A DNA stretch of 49,952 nucleotides, taken from assembly GCA_003696765.1 (NCBI GenBank), contig RFFX01000079.1, positions 1 to 49,952 of the forward strand, given 5' to 3'. This document shows positions 1-6,343 of the stretch, piece by piece (position 1 is the first letter of the stretch; every line of letters begins with the position of its first letter). A program made the translations under genes and the position numbers. This DNA comes from Zetaproteobacteria bacterium (GTDB lineage Bacteria; Pseudomonadota; Zetaproteobacteria; Mariprofundales; J009). Below the pieces are notes generated by a model that saw only the letters and a program-made list of their open reading frames with translations, was not told where the DNA came from and did not search any database.

Positions 1-453
1 CTGACCGGCGGCTACATGACGCTTGCGGCCACCCTGTGCAACGCCCGTGTGCGCGACGGCATCGCCGCAGGCGACCATCCGGTGCTGATGCACGGCCCCA
101 CCTTCATGGCCAATCCGCTGGCCTGTGCGGTGGCGTCGGCGAGTATCGATCTGCTGTGCTCCTCGCCGTGGCGGCGGCGGGTGGCGCGCATCGAGCAGCG
201 GCTGCGCGACGGACTGGCGCCCTGCGCGGCGTGCGATGCGGTGGCCGATGTGCGGGTGCGCGGCGCCATCGGCGTGGTGGAGATGAAACAACCGATCGAC
301 GTCGCCGTGGTGCAGCGGCGGCTGGTGGAGGCGGGCGTCTGGCTGCGCCCCTTCGGACGGCTGCTCTACACCATGCCCCCCTATGTGATCGACGACGCGT
401 CGCTGGAGCGGCTGATCGCGGCGATGGTGGCGATCGCCGCCGGCGCGCGGTGA
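1..453 (+). CDS. bioA: BioA, adenosylmethionine-8-amino-7-oxononanoate aminotransferase (C-terminal part)
   Basis: This is the last 150 codons of a class III PLP aminotransferase; the 5' part lies outside the window. The first residues, LTGGYM, are the stretch that follows the PLP lysine in BioA. GPTFMANPLACAVASAS and the C-terminal RPFGRLLYTMPPYVI are also BioA-like. BioA uses S-adenosylmethionine as amino donor to convert KAPA to DAPA in biotin synthesis. No other biotin gene follows; pheA starts 60 bases downstream. Identification rests only on the C-terminal third, so another class III aminotransferase is possible but less likely. Confidence 0.85.
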   Translation: MTGGYMTLAATLCNARVRDGIAAGDHPVLMHGPTFMANPLACAVASASIDLLCSSPWRRRVARIEQRLRDGLAPCAACDAVADVRVRGAIGVVEMKQPIDVAVVQRRLVEAGVWLRPFGRLLYTMPPYVIDDASLERLIAAMVAIAAGAR

Positions 454-513
454 CTGGGGTGCGTCGCTTCTCCGGTCGCTTTTCCCGCCTCTGCGGCTAG
501 CCTGCCGCACGGC

Positions 514-1665
514 ATGGTCGACGACCTCCCCACCTCCCTCGACGCGCTGCGTGCGGCGATCGACGCCGTCGACGATGAGATCCTCGCGCTGCTCTGGCGT
601 CGGGCCGGTCTGGCCGCCGAGGTGGGAAAGCGCAAGGAGGTCGACGGCGACACCCCGTTCTATGTGCCGAGCCGCGAGGCGGCGATCATCCGCCGGCTCC
701 TGGAGCGGCATCAGCAGTGTCGCGGCCGGGCGCGGCTGCCCGATGCGGCGGTCCACGGCATCTTCCGTGAGGTGATCGGCGCCTGCCTGGCGCTGGAGCA
801 CCCCCTGACGGTCGCCTTCCTCGGTCCGGAGGGGACCTTCTCCCACCTGGCCGCCTGCCGCCATTTCGGCAGCGCGGTGCGCTACCTGCCCTGCGGCAAC
901 TTCAGCCAGGTCTTCAGCCAGGTGGAGCGTGGCCAGGCGGCCTACGGCGTGGTGCCGGTGGAGAATACTTTGGAAGGGGCGGTGACCCAGACGCTCGATC
1001 TGCTCTGCGACCATGCGCAACGGATCCGGATCTGTGCCGAGATACAGTTGGAGATCCATCACCACCTCTTCAGCTACGCCGAATCGCTGGCCGAGATCCG
1101 GCAGGTGGTCAGCCATCCCCAGCCGCTGGCCCAGTGCCGTGGCTGGCTGGAGGAGTATCTGCCGCAGGTGGAATGGATCGAGGCCCCATCCACCGTCGAG
1201 GGGGCGCGGATGATCTGCGATGCGCGCGACGGCACCGGCCACGGCGGGGCGATCGACTGGCGTCACGCCGCGGCCATCGGCCCCTACAGCATCGTCGACT
1301 GTTGCGATCTCAACCTGTTGCAGCGCAACATCGAGGACCGGCGCGACAACACCACCCGCTTCTGTGTCATCGGCAGCCACGACGCCTGCCCATCCGGGCG
1401 CGACAAGACGGCGCTGGTGCTCTCCATCCGCGACGAGCCGGGCGCGCTCTACGCGCTGATCCGCCCCTTTGCCAAGCGGGACATCGGCCTGACCCGCATC
1501 GAGTCGCGTCCGGCGCGCACCGAGCCGTGGACCTACCTCTTCTTCGTCGATGTCGAGGGGCACCGTACCGACCCGGCGCTGGTCGACGCACTCGACGAGA
1601 TCGCCGCCATGCCGACGGCGCGGGTGCGCATCCTCGGCTCCTACCCGGCCGCACGGCCGTTGTGA
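514..1665 (+). CDS. pheA: PheA, bifunctional chorismate mutase / prephenate dehydratase (P-protein)
   Basis: The protein has 383 residues, normal for a proteobacterial P-protein. An AroQ-type chorismate mutase domain lies at about 5-90 (LRAAIDAVDDEILALLWRR, with the KRKE active-site helix). The prephenate dehydratase domain follows at about 97-275 (FLGPEGTFSH; substrate motif NTTRF). A C-terminal ACT domain at about 290-375 carries GALY and ESRP, the residues that bind phenylalanine in feedback-inhibited enzymes. It makes phenylpyruvate from chorismate in the cytoplasm. The start is ATG with a weak Shine-Dalgarno. Its TGA overlaps the GTG of hisC, so it leads the hisC-tyrA-aroA-cmk series. 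Confidence 0.96.
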   Translation: MVDDLPTSLDALRAAIDAVDDEILALLWRRAGLAAEVGKRKEVDGDTPFYVPSREAAIIRRLLERHQQCRGRARLPDAAVHGIFREVIGACLALEHPLTVAFLGPEGTFSHLAACRHFGSAVRYLPCGNFSQVFSQVERGQAAYGVVPVENTLEGAVTQTLDLLCDHAQRIRICAEIQLEIHHHLFSYAESLAEIRQVVSHPQPLAQCRGWLEEYLPQVEWIEAPSTVEGARMICDARDGTGHGGAIDWRHAAAIGPYSIVDCCDLNLLQRNIEDRRDNTTRFCVIGSHDACPSGRDKTALVLSIRDEPGALYALIRPFAKRDIGLTRIESRPARTEPWTYLFFVDVEGHRTDPALVDALDEIAAMPTARVRILGSYPAARPL

Positions 1666-2768
1666 CCGTCGCGGTCGATTGGGCGGCGCGCGCGGTGGCG
1701 CAGAGCGCGCGGCTGCATCCCTATGTGCCGGGCAAACCGGTGGAGCAGCTGCTGCGCGAGCTGGGCGTGGCCGATGGGTGCAAGCTTGCCTCCAACGAGA
1801 ATCCCTTCGGCCCCCCGCCGGCCGCAGTGGCGGCGATCCAGCGGGCGGCGGAGGGGGTGCATCGCTATCCGGATGGCGATGCGACCGAGTTGAAGCAGGC
1901 GCTGGCCGCCCGCCACGGCGTCGATCCGGCGCAGATCCTGCTCGGCAACGGTTCCAACGAGGTGATCGAGCTGATCATTCGCACCTTCGCCGGGCCGGGG
2001 GATGGTGTGCTCTACAGCGCACACGGCTTCATCGTCTACGCGCTGGCCGCCCGAGCCGCCGGCGCCGCGGGGCGGGCGGTGGCCGAGCCGGACGGGTTGC
2101 ACCACGATCTCGATGCGACGGCCTCGGCGGTCGATGCGCGCAGCAAGGTGGTGTGTATCGCCAACCCCAACAATCCGACCGGCACCATGCACGAGCTCGA
2201 TGCGCTGCAGCGCTTCCTCGACCGCCTGCCGCCCGATCTGGTGGTGCTGCTCGACGAGGCCTATGTCGATTTCGTCACCGACGATCCCAACGCCACCCTG
2301 CGCCGGTTGCGCCACCCCGGGCTGGTGGTCTGCCGTACCTTCTCCAAGGCCTTCGGCCTGGCCGGGTTGCGCATCGGCTACGCCATCGCCGACGCCGGGC
2401 TGCTGGAGGTGGTCAACCGCTTCCGCGAGCCGTTCAATGTCAATGCCCTTGCCCAGCAGGCGGCGCTGGCCGCGCTTGAGGAGTCGGCGTGGGTGCGGCG
2501 GCAGGTGGCGGCGGTGGTGGCCGAGCGGCGGCGGTTGGAGCGGGAGCTGGCCGCGATGGGGCTGCTGCAGGGGCGCACGCACGGCAACTTCGTGCTGATC
2601 CACCACCGGCAGGCGGCGCGGCTGGTGGCCGATCTCGAGCGGCGCGGGTTGATCCTGCGGCCGCTGAGCCCCTACGGCATGGCGCAGTCGGTGCGGGTGA
2701 CGGTAGGGCGGCCGGAAGAGAACGATCGCCTGCTCGGGGCGTTGCGCGACTGGCTGGAGCGGGCGTGA
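1662..2768 (+). CDS. hisC: HisC, histidinol-phosphate / aromatic amino acid aminotransferase
   Basis: This is a class I/II PLP aminotransferase of 368 residues. It shows SNENPFGP near residue 44, NPNNPTG, DEAYVDF and the PLP lysine in SKAFGLAGLRIGYA near residue 228, all typical of HisC. The start is GTG at 1662, overlapping the pheA stop in a GTGA junction; no other start fits the family N-terminus (HPYVPGKP). Placed between pheA and tyrA, it probably also transaminates phenylpyruvate or 4-hydroxyphenylpyruvate, as the HisC2 copies of aromatic operons do. That double role is inferred from context. Its own stop overlaps the tyrA GTG. Confidence 0.94.
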   Translation: MTVAVDWAARAVAQSARLHPYVPGKPVEQLLRELGVADGCKLASNENPFGPPPAAVAAIQRAAEGVHRYPDGDATELKQALAARHGVDPAQILLGNGSNEVIELIIRTFAGPGDGVLYSAHGFIVYALAARAAGAAGRAVAEPDGLHHDLDATASAVDARSKVVCIANPNNPTGTMHELDALQRFLDRLPPDLVVLLDEAYVDFVTDDPNATLRRLRHPGLVVCRTFSKAFGLAGLRIGYAIADAGLLEVVNRFREPFNVNALAQQAALAALEESAWVRRQVAAVVAERRRLERELAAMGLLQGRTHGNFVLIHHRQAARLVADLERRGLILRPLSPYGMAQSVRVTVGRPEENDRLLGALRDWLERA

Positions 2769-3673
2769 CGGGCGGTGTCGATCGACCCGGGCGGGAGGGG
2801 CGCTCGCTCCGACTCGGCCGGCTCGCCGTGATCGGCGTGGGCCTGATCGGCGGCTCACTGGCCCGGGCGCTGCGTGCGGCCGGCTGCGTCGAGCGGATCA
2901 CCGGCATCGGACGCAGCGCGGAGAACCTGCGCACCGCCGAACGACTGGGGATCATCGATGACTGGTCGCATGATGTTGCGGCGGTCGAGGGGGCCGACAC
3001 CATCGTGGTGGCGGTGCCGATGGGTGCCTACGATCAGGTGTTCAGCGCGCTGGAGCTGCATGCCCGCTCCGATGCGGTGATCACCGACGTCGGCAGCACC
3101 AAACAGCATGCGCTGGATACCGCCGCCCGCTATCTGACCGCGCCGGGCCGCTTCGTCGCCGGCCATCCGATCGCCGGCACCGAGGATTCGGGGGCGGCCG
3201 CCTCCTTCGTCGGGCTCTTCCGCGGGGCGACGGTGGTGCTCACCCCGGGAGCAGCGGTCGAGCAGGAGGCGGTGCGCAGGGTGGAGGCGATGTGGCGCGT
3301 GGTCGGCGCCAGCCCCTGCTTCATGGATGCGGCCGAGCACGACCGGTTGATGGCGGCGGTGAGCCATCTGCCTCATCTGGCCGCCTTTGCCATCGTCAAC
3401 GCAGTTACCGCCGAGGGGCGGGCACCGGAGATGTTGCGCTTTGCCGCCGGCGGCTTCCGCGATTTCACCCGCATCGCCTCCTCGTCACCGACGATGTGGC
3501 GGGACATCGCCCTGACCAACCGGGAAGCACTGGTCGCGCAGATCGACGCCCTGCAGGCGCAGCTGACCGGGATGCGGCAGGCGGTGGTCGAGGGCGACGG
3601 CGCGCGGCTGGCGGCGCTGTTTCAATGCGCCAAGCGCGTGCGCGACGACTGGCTTCACAGGAGCGATTCATGA
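2765..3673 (+). CDS. tyrA: TyrA, prephenate dehydrogenase
   Basis: This is a stand-alone TyrA-family dehydrogenase of 302 residues. The NAD(P)-binding motif GVGLIGGSLA sits at about residues 22-31, and the catalytic-site HPIAGTEDSG is present. There is no fused chorismate mutase (supplied by PheA) and no clear ACT domain. It oxidatively decarboxylates prephenate (or arogenate) towards tyrosine. The start is GTG in a GTGA overlap with hisC. The last codons contain an AGGAG six bases before an ATG at 3670; this looks like the former ribosome-binding site and start of aroA, now separated from aroA by two inserted hairpin elements. Confidence 0.94.
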   Translation: MTGGVDRPGREGRSLRLGRLAVIGVGLIGGSLARALRAAGCVERITGIGRSAENLRTAERLGIIDDWSHDVAAVEGADTIVVAVPMGAYDQVFSALELHARSDAVITDVGSTKQHALDTAARYLTAPGRFVAGHPIAGTEDSGAAASFVGLFRGATVVLTPGAAVEQEAVRRVEAMWRVVGASPCFMDAAEHDRLMAAVSHLPHLAAFAIVNAVTAEGRAPEMLRFAAGGFRDFTRIASSSPTMWRDIALTNREALVAQIDALQAQLTGMRQAVVEGDGARLAALFQCAKRVRDDWLHRSDS

Positions 3674-3827
3674 TGGTTTCGCAAGAAACCATCATCGCGG
3701 CCACGGACGGCCGCGCAAATCAAGGGCTTGCGTGAGCAAGCGATTGATTTGTAAGGCAATCGAAGACCGCGCTCTTCGATTGCCGTCAAGCAAAAAGTCC
3801 ACGGACGGACTTTTTGCGATTTCATCC
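3674..3827 (+). repeat. Five-hairpin element, copy A1 (154 nt)
   Basis: First of two tandem copies between tyrA and aroA. Hairpin I is ATGGTTTC-GCAA-GAAACCAT. Hairpin II has GCGGCC/GGCCGC arms. Hairpin III has CAAATCAA/TTGATTTG outer and GCTTGC/GCAAGC inner arms. Hairpin IV is GCAATCGAAGA/TCTTCGATTGC. Hairpin V is GCAAAAAGTCC/GGACTTTTTGC. The copy is bounded on the left by TTCATGA (3667-3673, containing the tyrA stop) and on the right by the near-identical TTCTTGA (3828-3834). An ORF from the duplicated ATG at 3670 ends at a TGA (3733-3735) that overlaps a GTG at 3732, which opens a second ORF running to the aroA start. Confidence 0.9.
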
Positions 3828-3834
3828 TTCTTGA

Positions 3835-3988
3835 TGGTTTCGCAAGAAACCATCATCGCGGCCACGGACGGCCGCGCAAATCGGTCGGTTGCGTACGCAA
3901 CCGCCAGAATTGTAAGGGGATCGAAGAGTGCGCTCTCCGATCCCCGTCAAGCAAGAAGTCCATGGACGGACTTGTTGCGATTGGATCC
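3835..3988 (+). repeat. Five-hairpin element, copy A2 (154 nt)
   Basis: This is the second tandem copy, exactly the same length as A1. The right-hand direct repeat TTCATGA (3989-3995) contains the aroA ATG. Removing both elements and two direct repeats would leave tyrA and aroA sharing an ATGA overlap with AGGAG six bases upstream. Hairpins I-V are all present; III has GGTTGC/GCAACC inner arms and IV has GGGGATCG/CGATCCCC arms, different from A1 but still paired. The frame open from GTG 3732 ends at TGA 3993-3995, overlapping the aroA start. Confidence 0.9.
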
Positions 3989-3991
3989 TTC

Positions 3992-5314
3992 ATGAACGAT
4001 ACCCTGATCGCCGGACCGGCCGACCGGCCCCTCTCCGGTCGGGTGCGGGTGCCGGGTGACAAGTCGATGTCCCATCGGGCGGTGATGCTGGCGGCGATGG
4101 CCGAGGGGGAGACGCGCATCGAGGGGTTTCTCTCCGGGGCCGACAATCTGGCGACGGTGCGGATCTTCGGACAGATGGGGGTGGAGGTGCTCTGGAACAA
4201 TGCGGAGCGAACCTCCCTCACCGTGTGCGGTGTGGGGCTCAACGGACTGCGCGAGCCGGAGGATGTGCTCAACGCCGGCAACGCCGGCACCTGCGCGCGG
4301 TTGATGGTCGGGGTGCTGGCCGGCCAGCCGTTCCACTCGGTGCTGGTCGGCGATGCATCGCTCCACCGCCGGCCGATGGCCCGGGTGGCCGATCCGGTGC
4401 GGCGCATGGGGGCGGACATCGACGGTCGCGACGGAGGCAACAAGCTGCCGCTGGCCATCCGGGGCGGGGCGCTGCGCGGCATCGATTTCGAGCCCAAGGT
4501 GGCCAGCGCGCAGGTCAAGTCGTGCGTGCTGCTCGCCGGCCTCTTCGCCGAAGGGACGACGCGGGTGCGCGAGCCGCGGCCGACGCGCGACCATACCGAG
4601 CGAATGCTGCCCCTCTTCGGTCAGCCGGTGGAGAAGGAGTACGGCTGGATCAGCCTCAAGCCGGAGGAGCGGTTGCAGGCGCCCGATACCCCGGTGGAGA
4701 TCCCCGCCGATCCGTCGTCGGCCGCATTCTTCGCCGTGGCGGCGTCGATGGTGCCCGACTCCTGCGTCACCCTGCAGAGGGTCGGGGTCAACGAGCGGCG
4801 CACCGGCTGGTGCCGGGTGTTGCAGGCGATGGGTGGGGAGTTGCACATGAAGCCGATCGGTGAGGTCGGCGGTGAGCCGGTGGCCGATCTGGAGGCACGG
4901 GGCGTGCGGCTGCACGGGGTGGAGGTGGCGCCGCGCGACGTGCCCGATACGATCGACGAGTTTCCGCTGCTCTTCGCCGCGGCGGCGGTGGCCGAGGGCG
5001 AGTTCGTGCTCGAGGGCGCCGAAGAGCTGCGGGTGAAGGAGTCCGATCGGATCGCCGTGATGGCGCGGGCGCTGCATGCCGCCGGAGCGCGGGTGGAGGA
5101 GCGCCCGGACGGGGTGCGCATCAGGGGCGGGCGGCTGTGCGGCGGCTGCACGGTGGATGCCTGCGGCGACCATCGGGTGGCGATGGCGATGGCGGTGGCC
5201 GCCCAGTCTGCGGCGGAGCCGATCCGGATCGAGCATGCCGCGGCGATCGACACCTCCTTTCCCGGTTTCGTCTCCCTGGCCCGGGAGCTGGGGATGAACG
5301 TGCGCTGGGCGTGA
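3992..5314 (+). CDS. aroA: AroA, 3-phosphoshikimate 1-carboxyvinyltransferase (EPSP synthase)
   Basis: The 440-residue protein contains GDKSMSHRAVMLAAMAEG near the N-terminus, GNAGTCARL, GDASLHRRPMARV, the catalytic DEFPLLFAAAA region and KESDRI. The GDASLxxRPMxRV block resembles class II (CP4-like) EPSP synthases more than the E. coli type. It joins shikimate-3-phosphate and PEP in the shikimate pathway. I chose ATG 3992 because it lies in the direct repeat created by element insertion and would originally have overlapped the tyrA stop. An upstream in-frame ATG at 3962 lies inside the element. No Shine-Dalgarno precedes 3992 now, so translation may depend on coupling through the element ORF. 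Confidence 0.95.
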   Translation: MNDTLIAGPADRPLSGRVRVPGDKSMSHRAVMLAAMAEGETRIEGFLSGADNLATVRIFGQMGVEVLWNNAERTSLTVCGVGLNGLREPEDVLNAGNAGTCARLMVGVLAGQPFHSVLVGDASLHRRPMARVADPVRRMGADIDGRDGGNKLPLAIRGGALRGIDFEPKVASAQVKSCVLLAGLFAEGTTRVREPRPTRDHTERMLPLFGQPVEKEYGWISLKPEERLQAPDTPVEIPADPSSAAFFAVAASMVPDSCVTLQRVGVNERRTGWCRVLQAMGGELHMKPIGEVGGEPVADLEARGVRLHGVEVAPRDVPDTIDEFPLLFAAAAVAEGEFVLEGAEELRVKESDRIAVMARALHAAGARVEERPDGVRIRGGRLCGGCTVDACGDHRVAMAMAVAAQSAAEPIRIEHAAAIDTSFPGFVSLARELGMNVRWA

Positions 5315-5316
5315 GG

Positions 5317-6000
5317 ATGCGTGCGGTGGAGGGGTTGCAGGTGGCCATCGACGGCCCCTCCGGCTCGGGCAAGGGGACGGTGGCGGTGGAGGTGGGTGCG
5401 CGGCTCGATCTGCCGGTGCTGGACAGCGGTCTGCTCTACCGCTTCACCGGCTGGCGGGCGCGCGATCTGGGGGTTGCGCTCGACGACGGTGCGGCGCTGG
5501 CGGCGATGCTGCGGAAGGAGGCGGAAAGGTTACGCTGGCGGGCGGGCGGATCGCTTCTGTTCGACGGTGTGGAGTGCGCCGGTCGTCTGCGCGGCGAGGA
5601 GGTGGGGGCGGCGGCATCGAGCGTGGCCGCGCAACCGGAAGTGCGCTCGGCGCTGCTCTCCCTGCAGCGAACGCTGGCCGCCGCCGGCTGCGTGATGGAC
5701 GGACGCGACATCGGCACGGTGGTGCTACCCGACGCACAGGCCAAGTTCTTCCTCACTGCATCGCGGCGGGAGCGGGCCAGGCGCCGCTGGATGCAGTTGC
5801 GCGCCGCCGGCCACGATCGGGTCGATCTGGCCGATGTGGAGGCCGATCTGGCCCGGCGCGATGCGCGCGACCGGGAGCGGAGTGTTGCACCACTGGTGCC
5901 GGCGGCGGATGCGGTGGTGATCGACTCCACCACCCTGCGGGTCGATCAGGTGGTCGACCGCGTCCTGACGGTCCTTCGGCGCCGTGGGTTGGTGGTCTGA
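5317..6000 (+). CDS. cmk: Cmk, (d)CMP kinase
   Basis: The 227-residue cytidylate kinase has the P-loop GPSGSGKGT at about residues 9-17. LDSGLLYR follows, then DGRDIGTVVLPDA and a C-terminal RDRERSVAPLVPA with the usual kinase LID arginines. It phosphorylates CMP and dCMP. The ATG at 5317 lies two bases after the aroA stop; GTG at 5311, which would overlap the aroA stop as GTGA, is an in-frame alternative. The aroA-cmk-rpsA order is conserved in many proteobacteria. The start is uncertain by two codons. Confidence 0.93.
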   Translation: MRAVEGLQVAIDGPSGSGKGTVAVEVGARLDLPVLDSGLLYRFTGWRARDLGVALDDGAALAAMLRKEAERLRWRAGGSLLFDGVECAGRLRGEEVGAAASSVAAQPEVRSALLSLQRTLAAAGCVMDGRDIGTVVLPDAQAKFFLTASRRERARRRWMQLRAAGHDRVDLADVEADLARRDARDRERSVAPLVPAADAVVIDSTTLRVDQVVDRVLTVLRRRGLVV

Positions 6001-6190
6001 GCGCCCCTTCCCCGCCGGTCGTTTCCTCGCCTTTCGTTTGCGGCTAGGTTGCGCCGCCGCATCCGGGGGCGGAGGCGGGCGCTGTAGGCCCTGTTGCGGT
6101 CGTGGATCGCAAGGCGGCCTCGCGGAAGGATGCAACCTGTGGCCGGGACGGTCGGGCAGGACGCGTGTTTGTCCTTGCAGGTGACGGATG
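6001..6190 (+). promoter_or_regulatory. cmk-rpsA leader region, probable site of an rpsA promoter
   Basis: This non-coding stretch precedes the inserted element and the rpsA gene. At 6039-6047 it has TGCGGCTAG, following a CCGGTCG about 20 bases earlier. The same pairing (CCGGTCG, then TGCGGCTAG at 492-500) lies just upstream of pheA, so both may be parts of a shared promoter or operator. I cannot fit a clean -35/-10 pair. AGGTG at 6180-6184 lies three bases before the duplicated ATG at 6188 and was probably the original ribosome-binding site of rpsA. Confidence 0.3.
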
Positions 6191-6340
6191 TATGGCGGCC
6201 CCACTGGAAGCCGTCATCCGCGGCCAGGAGGGCCGCGCAAATCGAGGTTGCCCTTGCAACCGGTGGATTTGTAGGGCGATCGAAGAGTGAGCTCTTCGGT
6301 TCCCGTCGGGCAATACGTCCATGGATGGAGGTGTTGCGAT
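6191..6340 (+). repeat. Five-hairpin element, copy B (150 nt, diverged)
   Basis: This copy lies in the leader of rpsA. It is flanked by the direct repeat CGGATG at 6185-6190 and 6341-6346; the right one contains the rpsA ATG. Hairpin II (GCGGCC/GGCCGC), hairpin III (GGTTGC/GCAACC inner arms) and parts of IV and V remain. Hairpin I has lost its GCAA loop. Hairpin V has mutated so that its 3' arm reads GGAGGTG (6327-6333), which now serves as a plausible ribosome-binding site for rpsA ten bases downstream. Confidence 0.8.
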
Positions 6341-6343
6341 CGG

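Noticed and set aside
3674-3988. Assignment to REP/BIME, ERIC or IS200/IS605-type repeats
   Set aside because: REP units are single short palindromes and IS200/IS605-type insertion makes no target duplication; here there are five hairpins and 6-9 bp duplications. No linked transposase is in the window.
3853-5236. Minus-strand open frames across aroA that begin in the repeat elements
   Set aside because: The portions inside elements give similar peptides only because the repeats are similar; the rest is a shadow of aroA. I do not count them as genes.
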